Source: an uncultured Treponema sp.
GTDB lineage: Bacteria > Spirochaetota > Spirochaetia > Treponematales > Treponemataceae
Direction of reading: 5' to 3'
NCBI GenBank assembly: GCA_947166355.1
Contig: CAMVDX010000006.1
Span: 1 to 64,000 of the forward strand
DNA length: 64,000 nucleotides
Of the stretch, positions 7,324 to 16,485 are shown one piece after another; the first letter of the stretch is position 1, and each line of letters starts with the position of its first letter. Made by a program: the position numbers and the translations under genes. The notes under the pieces are model-generated. The model saw nothing but the letters and a program-made list of their open reading frames with translations, made no database searches and had not been told where the DNA came from.

Positions 7324-8424
7324 ATGGCAACAACAAAAACAACTGCTAAAAAACCTGCTGCAAAAACATCAACAGCAAAAAAAACAACAACTAAAAAGCC
7401 GGCAGCCAAAAAGAAAATTGACTGGGGCAATCTTCCATTCGGCTACAAAGAAACTTCTAAGAGCTATGTAGCAAACTGGAAAAATGGAAAATGGGATGCT
7501 GGAAAGCTTACAAGTGATCACACTGTAACAATCAGCGAATGTGCAGGCGTTCTTCAATACGCTCAAACCTGTTTTGAAGGCCTTAAAGCATATACAACTG
7601 AACACGGCGACATCGTAACCTTCCGTCCGGATTTGAACGCTGAACGTATGGAAAACTCTTGTAAGCGTCTTGAAATGCCTGTTTTCCCAAAAGAGCGTTT
7701 TATTGAAGCTGTTCTTAAGACAATTAAAGCAAACAAGGAATGGGTTCCACCTTATGGAAGCGGTGCAACTCTTTATATCCGTCCTTATATGTTTGGTTCG
7801 AATGCAGTTATTGGTGTAAAGCCAGCTGATGAATATCAGTTCCGTATCCTCGTAACTCCAGTTGGACCATATTTCAAAGGCGGAGTTAAACCTATTAAGG
7901 TTCGCCTTTCAGACCTCGACCGTGCCGCTCCTCATGGAACCGGTGATATTAAGGCTGGTTTGAATTACGCTATGTCATTGCACAACATCGTAGACGCTCA
8001 TAAATGCGGCTATGCAGAAAATATGTATCTTGATCCTGCAACTCATACTTACCTTGAAGAAACTGGTGGAGCAAACATCATATTTATTTCTAAGGATGGA
8101 AAGCTTGTAACTCCTAAGTCTGACTCAATTCTTCCTTCTATTACCCGCCGCTCACTTGTAATTGTTGCTAAAGAATACCTCCACATGGAAGTTGAAGAGC
8201 GTAAGATTAACAAGGATGAACTTGGAAACTTTGTAGAATGCGGTCTCTGTGGAACTGCTGCTGTTATTTCTCCTGTAGGACAGATTGATGACCACGGAAA
8301 GTCTATCATCTACAATGAAGGAAAACAGGAAATGGGTCCTAAGCTCAAGGAAATCTATGATACTTTGACTGGAATCCAGATGGGCCGTTTACCAGCACCT
8401 GAGGGTTGGGTTTACACAATCTAA
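7324..8424 (+). CDS. ilvE: Branched-chain amino acid aminotransferase with basic N-terminal tail
   Basis: A fold-type IV PLP aminotransferase that interconverts leucine, isoleucine and valine with their 2-oxo acids. Motifs include TCFEGLKAY, RPYMFGS, GDIKAGLNYA (PLP lysine region), YLEETGGANIIF and ECGLCGTAAVISPVG. The catalytic body begins at about residue 36 (IDWGNLPFGY) and has normal family length. Residues 1-35 are an added Lys/Ala/Thr-rich tail with repeated AKKPAAK and KTTTKK units, like histone H1 or bacterial HU tails. The tail is in frame from a strong GGGGG Shine-Dalgarno, and no closer start precedes the catalytic part, so it is probably translated. Confidence 0.92.
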   Translation: MATTKTTAKKPAAKTSTAKKTTTKKPAAKKKIDWGNLPFGYKETSKSYVANWKNGKWDAGKLTSDHTVTISECAGVLQYAQTCFEGLKAYTTEHGDIVTFRPDLNAERMENSCKRLEMPVFPKERFIEAVLKTIKANKEWVPPYGSGATLYIRPYMFGSNAVIGVKPADEYQFRILVTPVGPYFKGGVKPIKVRLSDLDRAAPHGTGDIKAGLNYAMSLHNIVDAHKCGYAENMYLDPATHTYLEETGGANIIFISKDGKLVTPKSDSILPSITRRSLVIVAKEYLHMEVEERKINKDELGNFVECGLCGTAAVISPVGQIDDHGKSIIYNEGKQEMGPKLKEIYDTLTGIQMGRLPAPEGWVYTI

Positions 8425-8462
8425 GGTTGTGATTGAAAGATTTTTTTTCGATTTCGTTAAAT

Positions 8463-8577
8463 AAAAAAAGACTGGTGGAGTCGGAATCCACCCGAAAAAA
8501 ATTCTGCACAAGCGAGCGAAGCGAGCGCGGAAGCCTTTTTTCGGGGGGGAGTTCCGACGGGAGCCAGTCTTTTTTTA
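8463..8577. terminator. Large bidirectional terminator between ilvE and the SPOR-protein gene
   Basis: A long imperfect stem runs from aaaaaaagactgg (8464) to ccagtctttttt (8564-8576), with internal matches (tcggaa/ttccga, cgaaaaaa/ttttttcg) and a loop containing gcgagcgaagcgagcgc. T runs exist on both strands, fitting the convergent genes. Its size of about 115 bp is unusual for a terminator. Confidence 0.75.
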
Positions 8578-10206
8578 TTAGCGAACTTTTCTTAAGAACG
8601 CATCTTTGAATCCATAACTCTTAAATCTTTCAAGTACAACTTTATATTCATCCATTGTTACAGGTCCAATCAAAATCTGTTTGCTTACACCGCCAGCCAT
8701 TGGAACAATAGTAACCGGATAATTATTTCCGTACTTATTAATTATCTCAAGGATATTTTCATCAGCTGCGTAAACTGCAATCTGAATGTAATACTTGCCC
8801 GATTCCAGATTCTTAAGACTTGGAACTATATATTTATCATAAGAAGTTACTTCTTTTTCTGTTTTCTCAGCAGGTTCAGAAACTGGTGTTAGTGTTATTG
8901 GAGCATTCTCTTCATTTTCTTCAACAGGAACTATATCTTCAATTGCTTCGAGTTCATCTCCAGAAACAACGTCTTCAACCTCATCAATTTCTGCTTCAGG
9001 AGGATTTGAATCTGCAGGAACAAGTACGATTGCTTCATACTCTTCTTCACTTTCAGTTTCTTCGCTTTCTTCAGTTTCCTCTGCAAATGTCTCTGCTTCA
9101 GAATTAACAGCAGATTCGTTTTCATCTGGAAGTGCTTCAAGTTCATCTTCTATAAACAGCTCTTCGGCAGGAACATCCTCTTCAACAGATTCTTCTTTTT
9201 CTTCTTCGGCAGGAAGTTCTGCAAGTTTTTCTGCATCGTAGGCTTCTTCATCAAAGCTTTCTTCAGCAGGAATGTCATCTGATTCCTCTGCTGTTTCATC
9301 AGCTTCTGGATTTTCTTCTTCCGCTTCTTCCAATTCTTCTTCTACATTTTCTTCTGGAAGTTCATCAAGTTCTTCAGCTTCAAGAGATTCTTCTTCAGGT
9401 TCTTCTTCCAGTGCCTCTGGAGTTTCTTCTGAGTATTCTTCTCCCAGATCTTCTTCTGCAAACTCTTCTTCAGTTTCCTGCGGTTCAGATTCTTCGAGTG
9501 CTTCTTCTTCCGGCTCTTCAGAATCAAAATCCTCTTCAAGTTCTTCTTCTACTAAAGCTTCTTCCGGTTCAGTCTCTTCAAAGTCTTCTTCCTCTTCGAA
9601 ATCTTCACTTTCTTCTTCCAGCACTTCTTCTGGTTCTTCAAAATCTTCAGCAGATTCTTCAAGATTTTCCTCAGGTTCTTCTGTCAGAGTTTCTTCTGTT
9701 TCTTCTGCATCTGTATTTTCTTCTGTTTCTTCAGATTCTTCTAATTCTTCCGGCTCTTCAAAAGCATCTGTATTTTCTTCATCTGCAATTGAATCGAATT
9801 TTCCATCATCCCAGTCATCTATGGCAGCACTAGATTTTGAAATCACAGCATTTCCATAAACGCGCTCATCCTGACCAGAACGTTTTGTAATCTTCACAAT
9901 GTTATTAGAACCTTTTTCGATTCCCATAGCCTGCGCTGCTTCCGGAGAAAGCATGATTGCCACACCTTCAGAAGGGTCTAGAGCACCAATTACAAGCAAA
10001 TCAATGGTTAAATCACCTGCAATGTTTGTAACGCTGATTATATCGCCTGGCAGATAACCTACAGTTTTTGCAAATAATCCCTGAGGAAAAACACCGTCAT
10101 CAACGACAACAGCCCTTCCGTCAAGAGAAGGACTAAAGGATGCGAACATAAGACATCCTGCAGTTACAACCAGAATCTTAAAAATGCTTTTAATTTTATT
10201 TTTCAT
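8578..10206 (-). CDS. RlpA-like / Glu-rich / SPOR-domain envelope protein
   Basis: A 542-aa secreted protein in three parts. After a signal sequence (about 1-30), residues 30-125 resemble the double-psi beta-barrel of RlpA (GDIISVTNIAGD, AIMLSPEAAQAMGI), although the RlpA catalytic Asp motif is not visible. Residues about 130-440 are a highly acidic Glu/Ser/Thr low-complexity region with many EEPEE and ESEE units. The C-terminal 80 residues form a SPOR-like domain (GKYYIQIAVYA, VSKQILIGPVTMDEY, YGFKDAFLR), which in known cases binds denuded septal peptidoglycan. The start at 10206 has a GG-rich ribosome site; the ATG at 10218 overlaps it. It is the second gene after 10221-10727. Confidence 0.8.
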   Translation of the reverse strand: MKNKIKSIFKILVVTAGCLMFASFSPSLDGRAVVVDDGVFPQGLFAKTVGYLPGDIISVTNIAGDLTIDLLVIGALDPSEGVAIMLSPEAAQAMGIEKGSNNIVKITKRSGQDERVYGNAVISKSSAAIDDWDDGKFDSIADEENTDAFEEPEELEESEETEENTDAEETEETLTEEPEENLEESAEDFEEPEEVLEEESEDFEEEEDFEETEPEEALVEEELEEDFDSEEPEEEALEESEPQETEEEFAEEDLGEEYSEETPEALEEEPEEESLEAEELDELPEENVEEELEEAEEENPEADETAEESDDIPAEESFDEEAYDAEKLAELPAEEEKEESVEEDVPAEELFIEDELEALPDENESAVNSEAETFAEETEESEETESEEEYEAIVLVPADSNPPEAEIDEVEDVVSGDELEAIEDIVPVEENEENAPITLTPVSEPAEKTEKEVTSYDKYIVPSLKNLESGKYYIQIAVYAADENILEIINKYGNNYPVTIVPMAGGVSKQILIGPVTMDEYKVVLERFKSYGFKDAFLRKVR

Positions 10207-10220
10207 ATCCCTACCCATCC

Positions 10221-10727
10221 TTAGGCTTTATATGCACTTAATGCTTTACTGATTTCTTTTACTAAATCTAAAGAAACCTTATTCAGATTATTCTTTTTTG
10301 CACGGTCAATCTTTATGTCTTCTAAAGATTTATCAGCTATCTTTTTTCCGCTTTTTACGGCTGTAATCGAAAAATCTATTTTATAAAGATCGGCATTCTT
10401 TGTTATTGTCTGTTCTGTGCGTTCATAAAAAAGCTTTATCTGGATAAAATAATCAGAAAAACCGTTAAATGCATCTCCCTGACCTATTTTATAAAGCTGT
10501 TCATCCTGAGCTTCTGATTCAGAAACCGCTGCATCAGAATTTGTAACAATATAACCATATTCAAAAAAGTTATTGAGCACAGAATCTTCAATTGTCAGTG
10601 AATCTTCCGAAACGCTGTCTATAGTTGCGTCATGCTGCACAATCTGAAAAGAAATCTGATTTGCAAAACATAGCGCACCGCTAAAAAGCAGAACTGCAAG
10701 AATACTAATTTTTTTCAGTTTCCCCAT
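10221..10727 (-). CDS. Secreted hypothetical protein, partner of the SPOR protein
   Basis: A 168-aa protein with a type I signal peptide (MGKLKKISILAVLLFSGALCFA). The mature region has alternating beta strands with internal acidic and Lys-rich stretches and no cysteine pattern. The family is not recognised. The start at 10727 is chosen for its GGGGTG Shine-Dalgarno and signal peptide; the longer frame to 10772 adds a Cys-rich, non-signal segment. Its stop lies 14 bases before the start of the SPOR-domain gene, so the two are surely co-transcribed and may act together in the periplasm. Confidence 0.8.
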   Translation of the reverse strand: MGKLKKISILAVLLFSGALCFANQISFQIVQHDATIDSVSEDSLTIEDSVLNNFFEYGYIVTNSDAAVSESEAQDEQLYKIGQGDAFNGFSDYFIQIKLFYERTEQTITKNADLYKIDFSITAVKSGKKIADKSLEDIKIDRAKKNNLNKVSLDLVKEISKALSAYKA

Positions 10728-10859
10728 GAAACACCCCGTTTTTTTTGCGCAATGAGCGCCGGCCGGACACAATACTCCGACTCTTATTATTTTAATCGGT
10801 GAAAAATAAGGTTGGGTTTAGAGATTTTTTTTATAAACTTGGTCACACGGAATTGTCAC

Positions 10860-10930
10860 CGTCATTGCAAACGAAGTGAAGCAATCTATAAAAATATAGA
10901 TTGCCACGTCACTACGTTTCTCGCAATGAC
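10860..10930. repeat. Family B repeat pair
   Basis: Two inverted half elements (gtcattgcaaacgaagtg and gattgccacgtcac...ctcgcaatgac) lie upstream of the dehydratase gene. They create a spurious open frame ahead of the true start. Confidence 0.85.
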
Positions 10931-10985
10931 ATATCAATTGCGGTTTTTCTTCCCTTATGTTAAAATAATAGAAAGGGTTGGGAAA

Positions 10986-12503
10986 ATGGATAAACGTATC
11001 TACATCATTGGTGCAGGCTTTGCTGGTCAAACCATTGCCGATGACATAAAGCGAAAAAAGATTTTCGGAAAAGTAAATGCCTTTATTGATGATAATAAAG
11101 AACTCATTGGAACAGTAATTGACGGAATTCCCGTTCTGGGGCCAATCAGCGGCGTTACTTCTATTCTTTCCAATTCAGATTTAGATGAAGCAATAATTGC
11201 CATTCCCTCTGCCCCAACAGAACGAATCCGCGAAATATACGAAACCCTCACAGAAAACGGCTTTAATCATATTAAGATTCTGCCGGGAATAAGTCAGGTA
11301 ATTGAAGGAACTGCGCATCTTGTTCAAACCCGTGAGATTGACCCTCTTGATATTCTTGGCCGCACTCCGGTTACAATTTCTCTGAAAGAAAGCCTTGGGT
11401 ATCTTCGCGGTAAGCGTGTTTTTATTACCGGTGCCGGAGGTTCAATCGGTTCGGAGCTTGCGCGTCAGCTTTTGAGCGGTGGTGCTGAACGTCTTTACCT
11501 TTTTGGTCACGGAGAAAATTCTATATGCGGAATTTACCGCGAGCTTCGTCTTTTACAGGCAGAAGGAGTCGGCGAAAAGGCAACAATCGTTCCGATTATC
11601 GGTGACATGCGAGACCGCGAATATGTTGATTATATTATCCGCCAGACTCACTGTAATGTAATTTTTCACTGCGCGGCTTACAAGCATGTTCCAATGATGG
11701 AAGAAAATCAGGTTGCCGCAATTGAAAATAATGTATTTGGAACAAAAAATCTTCTGGATGCGGCTCTTACTCATAAAGTAGACCGCTTTGTTTTGATTTC
11801 TACAGATAAGGCGGTAGCTCCGGTAAGTGTTTACGGCGTTTCAAAAATGCTGTGCGAAAAACTTGTACTTGATGCGGCAAAACGCGCAGGAGAAAACTCA
11901 AGCGGCGGAAAACAGGCTTTTATGTTCGTACGTTTTGGTAACGTTCTTGGCAGCCGTGGCTCAATTCTTCCGCTCTTTCAAAATCAGATAAAAACCGGCG
12001 GCCCTATAACAGTTACAGACGAAAACATGGTTCGCTTTTTTATGACTATACCTGAGGCCTGTTCTTTAGTTTTACAGACAGGCGGTGTCGGTGAAAACGG
12101 AAAGTCTTATCTTTTAGATATGGGCGAGCCTGTAAAAATAATTGATCTTGCAAAACAGATTATTAAATTCTCTGGTCTCGAGCCATACAAAGACATAGAC
12201 ATTAAAATTGTTGGAGCTCGCAAAGGAGAACGTTTGATTGAACCGCTATGGCTCAAAGAAGAAAACCCGCAGCCTACAAAATACAAAAAGCTTTTGCAGC
12301 TGGACAATAAAGAGTATACTAACGAACGTTTGGAAGTTTTACTTTCTGCCCTACACCCTATCTGCTTTTTTACAGAAGGTCATGAGGCAGAATTCCGAGA
12401 CAAGACGAAGCTTGTAAAGCTTTTGTGCGATGACTGCGAAAGTCTGCGGGAGTTTTACGAAGAAATTAAAAATGACGGTCAGCTCCGTACTGACTTATTG
12501 TAG
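10986..12503 (+). CDS. UDP-sugar 4,6-dehydratase, PglF/CapD-like, soluble form
   Basis: A 505-aa polysaccharide-biosynthesis dehydratase. An N-terminal Rossmann-like sensor domain (IYIIGAGFAGQT, about 1-120) precedes the SDR core with TGAGGSIGSEL (about residue 149), HCAAYKHVPMMEENQ, and the active-site stretch STDKAVAPVSVYGVSK with Tyr283 and Lys287. The four membrane helices typical of WbpM/PglF are absent. By family it converts UDP-GlcNAc to a 4-keto-6-deoxy sugar. The next gene encodes a sugar aminotransferase, fitting a diamino- or amino-deoxy-sugar route for surface or flagellar glycan. The start at 10986 has an AAGGG-type site; upstream frame lies in repeats. Confidence 0.9.
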   Translation: MDKRIYIIGAGFAGQTIADDIKRKKIFGKVNAFIDDNKELIGTVIDGIPVLGPISGVTSILSNSDLDEAIIAIPSAPTERIREIYETLTENGFNHIKILPGISQVIEGTAHLVQTREIDPLDILGRTPVTISLKESLGYLRGKRVFITGAGGSIGSELARQLLSGGAERLYLFGHGENSICGIYRELRLLQAEGVGEKATIVPIIGDMRDREYVDYIIRQTHCNVIFHCAAYKHVPMMEENQVAAIENNVFGTKNLLDAALTHKVDRFVLISTDKAVAPVSVYGVSKMLCEKLVLDAAKRAGENSSGGKQAFMFVRFGNVLGSRGSILPLFQNQIKTGGPITVTDENMVRFFMTIPEACSLVLQTGGVGENGKSYLLDMGEPVKIIDLAKQIIKFSGLEPYKDIDIKIVGARKGERLIEPLWLKEENPQPTKYKKLLQLDNKEYTNERLEVLLSALHPICFFTEGHEAEFRDKTKLVKLLCDDCESLREFYEEIKNDGQLRTDLL

Positions 12504-12540
12504 ACAGCTTCAAAAAAGCTGATTAAACGAGGTAATTAAA

Positions 12541-13782
12541 ATGGCAGAAATAAAGGTTCCGTTTCACAGAGCGGCTATTACAAAAGATGAAGAAGATGCA
12601 GTCCTTGAAGTTCTCCGAAGCGGCTGGCTTACTACAGGAAAATACGCTCTTGAATTCGAAAAAAAATTCAGTACAGCGGTTTCTGACACAGAAAAAATGA
12701 AGGAAGCCCGTCGTACACTTTCTCTTTCTGACGGCGATATAGTTTCACTTGCGGTAAACTCAAACACCAGCGGTATGATTCTTGCAATGGAAGCCTGTGG
12801 AGTTCGCGAAGGAACCGCTGTTATTACAACGCCCTACACCTTTGTTTCAACAGCAGCCTGCGCCCGACACCTTAATGCCGATGTCTTTTTTGCAGATGTA
12901 GAAAAAGATACATACAGCATTGATCCAGACAAAATAGAAGAAATCTTAAAAAAACATGCCGACATAGTTCAGGCAATTGTTCCGGTTCATATTGCGGGTA
13001 ACATCTGTAACATGAAACGCATTATGGAGCTTGCGGCTAAATATTCAACTCCTGAGCACAAAATCCGTGTTATAGAAGATGCCGCTCATTCATTTCCTTC
13101 GCCGACCTCACTCGGTTATGCAGGCACTATTGGGGACGCAGGAGTCTTTTCATTTTATGTAACAAAAACAATTACCACTGCTGAAGGCGGAATGGTTTGT
13201 ACCCGAGACCCGGCTCTGGCACGCCGTATGACTGTTATGCGTATGCATGGAATGGATCGTACAACCTGGGATCGTTACACCTCGCCGCGTGCAAGCTGGG
13301 AATATGATATTGTTGCTCCAGGTTATAAGTTCAATCTTCCTGATGTTCTTGCCGCTATAGGCTGCTGCCAGGTAACCCGTGCACAGCTATTTTATGAACA
13401 GAGAAAGCATATTGTAGATATCTATAACAATGCTTTTTCTAAACTCGATTTTATTAAATTGCCTCCAGACGGTGAAGGCAACAGCTGGCATCTCTATTTG
13501 ATGCGTATAATCCCAGAAAAACTAAAAATCACACGTGAAGAATTTGCAAAAAAAATGCAGGAAGCAGGATTGGGAATTTCAGTTCACTTTATTCCAATCT
13601 TTCATTTTACTTATTGGAAAGAGCTCTATCCTGATTTTACTGCAGAAAATTTTCCGAATGCTGAACGACAGTACAGTACTACAATTTCAATTCCGTTATA
13701 TCCGGATATGACAGAAGAACAGGCACAACTGGTAATTGATACAGTTACTCAAATAGGAAATGAAAACAGGAGAGAATCTTAA
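12541..13782 (+). CDS. DegT/DnrJ/EryC1-type sugar aminotransferase
   Basis: A 413-aa PLP-dependent aminotransferase of the DegT family. Visible motifs are VLRSGWLTTGKY, TTPYTFVSTAACA, IEDAAHSF, and the lysine stretch FYVTKTITTAEGGMV, with the PLP lysine at about 209. Such enzymes aminate the 4-keto sugar made by the preceding dehydratase. A short extra segment (about 40-60, TEKMKEARRTLSLSDGD) lies near the N-terminus. An AGGTAATTAA ribosome region precedes the ATG and the gene is 37 bp after the dehydratase, so they form an operon. The sugar product is not determined. Confidence 0.92.
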   Translation: MAEIKVPFHRAAITKDEEDAVLEVLRSGWLTTGKYALEFEKKFSTAVSDTEKMKEARRTLSLSDGDIVSLAVNSNTSGMILAMEACGVREGTAVITTPYTFVSTAACARHLNADVFFADVEKDTYSIDPDKIEEILKKHADIVQAIVPVHIAGNICNMKRIMELAAKYSTPEHKIRVIEDAAHSFPSPTSLGYAGTIGDAGVFSFYVTKTITTAEGGMVCTRDPALARRMTVMRMHGMDRTTWDRYTSPRASWEYDIVAPGYKFNLPDVLAAIGCCQVTRAQLFYEQRKHIVDIYNNAFSKLDFIKLPPDGEGNSWHLYLMRIIPEKLKITREEFAKKMQEAGLGISVHFIPIFHFTYWKELYPDFTAENFPNAERQYSTTISIPLYPDMTEEQAQLVIDTVTQIGNENRRES

Positions 13783-13785
13783 AGG

Positions 13786-16011
13786 ATGGCATCAAAGAAA
13801 AACGACTCTAAAAAAAATCTGCGTTCTCTTGAAGCTTCCGGGTTTTACAGTGACTTTGAAAAGGAAGGTATTCTTTATGCTGCACTAATCCGAAGTCCTG
13901 CACCTGCCGGTAAAGTCAAAAGCATAACCGTATCTGATCTTCCCGAAGGTTACTTTATGTTATGTTCAAAAGACCTTCCCGGAACAAAAACGATTACGGC
14001 AAATAAAACAGTTATAAAAATCTTCGGATATGGAAATGTAGCTTACAGTGGCGAACCTCTCGGTATTATTTTTGGCCCGGATGAGGAACAGGTTTACAAA
14101 TTATTAGATACAACTAACATAACTTTTGATGTAGAAAATCTTGAATCTGCACTGCATAATGTAATTAACAATCAGGAAGAAACCGAAAACTTCAAGGAAT
14201 TCGTAGAACAGATTAATGAAATGCCGTCTCTGGATACGGTAATCGATAAATCTCATGTAGAAGAAAATCCAAATGTTGTTGTTGCAACCCGCGAAGTAAA
14301 ATACGGCCTTTATGAAAAACTTCCTCTTGCACAGGCAGATACTAAAATTTTTGAAAATGCAGACTTTTCTTCTACAGACACCTGGAAGGAAAAACTTCTC
14401 ACTCCAAAATGGCAGGAAACCGAAGGAGCCTTCGCTTATACCGAAGGTGAAAATATTCACGTTTTTGTTCCTACCCGCTGGATAGCCTTTACACAAAAAT
14501 CTGTTGCAGCAGCTTTAAATATTAACGAAGCAAATGTTTTTATTCATAAAACAAAATCTGCAGGAATCTACCCTTCCGGCCTTGCTCGTACAACACAACT
14601 TGCAATTCAGATTGCTGTCTCTGCATGGATTTCTAAAAAGCCTGTAAAACTTGTGCTTTCTCAGTTTGAACAGGAAAACTATATGGTACCAGGCGTTCTT
14701 ACTGAAATCACTTATCGTACTGCTTTGGATAAAGACGGACGCTTCACGGCTCTTAAAATTCTTATTGATATAGACATTGGATGCTCAAATCCGTTTGCTC
14801 AGGAAATTACAGACCGAATTGCCATTGCTGCTGCAAGTTATTACAAGCCTGAAAATCTGTATATAAACGCAAAGGCTCATACTTCTAAAAATCCGCCGAC
14901 ATCAATTTCCATGCAGATAATTGAATCACAAGCCTTCTTTGCAATAGAAAATGAAATTCAAAAAATATGCAACCAGTCAAAAATTTTTCCTGATGAGCTG
15001 CGCCTATTAAATTCTAAAACATCAAAAGATTTTCCATTCAATATTCCAACCGGTAATGTTGAAGCTGTAATTCAGACTGCTCTTAAAGCCAGCGACTTCA
15101 ACAGAAAATATGCATCATTCCACATGGAAGCTATTGACCGTGCCGAAAAAGACAGTAAGCCTTTCTTTGCCTTACCACTGCGTGGAATTGGAGTAGCGAC
15201 TGCATATATTCCGTCGGGCTATTATGGACAGACAACTTTAAGTAATGATACAAAACTGGAAATCACTCTTAGTGCTGATGAAAAACTTGTAATTCATACT
15301 ATAAAACCGTCTGAAGTAGTTCAAGATATTTGGAAAACAACCGCATCAGAAATTCTACAGATTCCTAAACAGAATGTTCAGATTGATTCTGATTTTCCTT
15401 ATAACCAGATTCCAGAATGCCCTGAGGACTCTTACAGTTCAATCAGTATCTTGAATGAACTGATAAAAAAATGCTGCACAGATATTCAAAAAAAGCGTTT
15501 TCATCAGCCGTTGCCTATTACATCAAAACGTGTAATTCAGCTGACTTCACGCAATAAATGGAACAAAGACGCATTCTGTGGAACTCCGTTTTATACGACA
15601 TCTTTTATAACTACGGTTGTTGAGGTAGAACTCGATACTTACACCTACAGTGAAAAAATAAAAGGTATCTGGGTTACAATGGATTGCGGAGAACTTTTTG
15701 ACAAGGCAGCTGCAGTACGCACTGCTAAGCTTGAGATTCAGCAGGAACTCAATATGCTTGTAAAGGGAAAGATAGTTCCTTGTGATGAAATCAACATCAG
15801 TTTTGTAGAATCTGACAATCATTCCGGACAGGTTGGAGGTCTCATCCATAACTCCCTGCCGGCAGCTTTTTCTTCTGCTCTTTCACTTGCACTTACAACT
15901 CAGCTTACAGAACTTCCATGTACAGAAGACCTGCTCTTTCAGCTAATCCGTGATCGCACAAAAGAAAAAAATGAAATAAAGAAAACAGAAATTAAAGGAG
16001 CGTCAGAATGA
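13786..16011 (+). CDS. Xanthine dehydrogenase-like large subunit lacking canonical cofactor motifs
   Basis: A 741-aa homologue of the molybdopterin subunit of xanthine dehydrogenase/aldehyde oxidase. The a/b hammerhead domain is clear (about 18-140: EGILYAALIRSP, DLPGTK, YSGEPLGIIF). The rest keeps family length and some strands (KKPVKLVLSQFEQ, PLRGIGVATAYIPSG), but the expected molybdopterin loops look changed: AGIYPSGLART stands where a GGGFGG loop is expected, TSISMQIIESQ where RGFGxPQ is expected, and QVGGLIHNS near the position of the catalytic GxGEP Glu. It may be a highly divergent enzyme or a non-catalytic relative. The ATG is 3 bp after the aminotransferase stop, and the gene overlaps the next by 4 bp. 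Confidence 0.8.
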   Translation: MASKKNDSKKNLRSLEASGFYSDFEKEGILYAALIRSPAPAGKVKSITVSDLPEGYFMLCSKDLPGTKTITANKTVIKIFGYGNVAYSGEPLGIIFGPDEEQVYKLLDTTNITFDVENLESALHNVINNQEETENFKEFVEQINEMPSLDTVIDKSHVEENPNVVVATREVKYGLYEKLPLAQADTKIFENADFSSTDTWKEKLLTPKWQETEGAFAYTEGENIHVFVPTRWIAFTQKSVAAALNINEANVFIHKTKSAGIYPSGLARTTQLAIQIAVSAWISKKPVKLVLSQFEQENYMVPGVLTEITYRTALDKDGRFTALKILIDIDIGCSNPFAQEITDRIAIAAASYYKPENLYINAKAHTSKNPPTSISMQIIESQAFFAIENEIQKICNQSKIFPDELRLLNSKTSKDFPFNIPTGNVEAVIQTALKASDFNRKYASFHMEAIDRAEKDSKPFFALPLRGIGVATAYIPSGYYGQTTLSNDTKLEITLSADEKLVIHTIKPSEVVQDIWKTTASEILQIPKQNVQIDSDFPYNQIPECPEDSYSSISILNELIKKCCTDIQKKRFHQPLPITSKRVIQLTSRNKWNKDAFCGTPFYTTSFITTVVEVELDTYTYSEKIKGIWVTMDCGELFDKAAAVRTAKLEIQQELNMLVKGKIVPCDEINISFVESDNHSGQVGGLIHNSLPAAFSSALSLALTTQLTELPCTEDLLFQLIRDRTKEKNEIKKTEIKGASE

Positions 16012-16484
16012 AAATACCAGTAATACTAAATGGCACAAAAACAATTCTCGACGCACATGCAGACGAATCCTTAATGAAGGTTCTGCATAAAAATGGCTGC
16101 CCATCAGTAAAAAGCGGATGCAGCAGTGGTTTTTGTGGAGCCTGCACAATTCTGCTTGATGATAAACCTGCAGCCGCCTGTAAAATCCCTGCTGGCATTG
16201 TACACAATTGTGACATAGTTACGTTGGATTATTTTACAAAAACTGAGGAATACTCTATTATCACAGCGGGTTTTCAAAAAGCCGGAATCAAACTCTGCGG
16301 TTATTGCACTGCAGGCAAAATCTTTTCTACTTATCAAATTTTGAAATTACAGAAAATGCCGACACGTCAGGAAATTACTGACTATGTAAAGGCCCTTTCA
16401 CCCTGCTGCACTGATTTGGATACTCTGGTAAATGGAATTATCTACGCAATTCAAATTTCAGAAAAGCGTCAGAAACGGAGTTAA
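16008..16484 (+). CDS. [2Fe-2S] subunit of the xanthine dehydrogenase-like complex
   Basis: A 158-aa two-cluster ferredoxin-type subunit. The plant-type [2Fe-2S] motif is intact (SGCSSGFCGACTILL and a later AAAC, four Cys). The second cluster has CGYC near residue 103, but the closing motif normally reading CRC is PCC (LSPCCTD), so ligand geometry may differ. It overlaps the large-subunit gene by ATGA and is followed directly by the FAD subunit. In known complexes it passes electrons from the molybdenum site to FAD. Confidence 0.87.
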   Translation: MKIPVILNGTKTILDAHADESLMKVLHKNGCPSVKSGCSSGFCGACTILLDDKPAAACKIPAGIVHNCDIVTLDYFTKTEEYSIITAGFQKAGIKLCGYCTAGKIFSTYQILKLQKMPTRQEITDYVKALSPCCTDLDTLVNGIIYAIQISEKRQKRS

Positions 16485-16485
16485 A

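Noticed and set aside
9272..9859. Long Ser-rich open frame opposite the Glu-rich gene
   Set aside because: It is the antisense of GAA/GAG-rich codons (TTC/CTC/TCT) and has no start signals; a shadow of the acidic repeat.
10812..10985. N-terminal extension of the dehydratase
   Set aside because: It is translated from family B repeat DNA; the Rossmann start lies at 10986.
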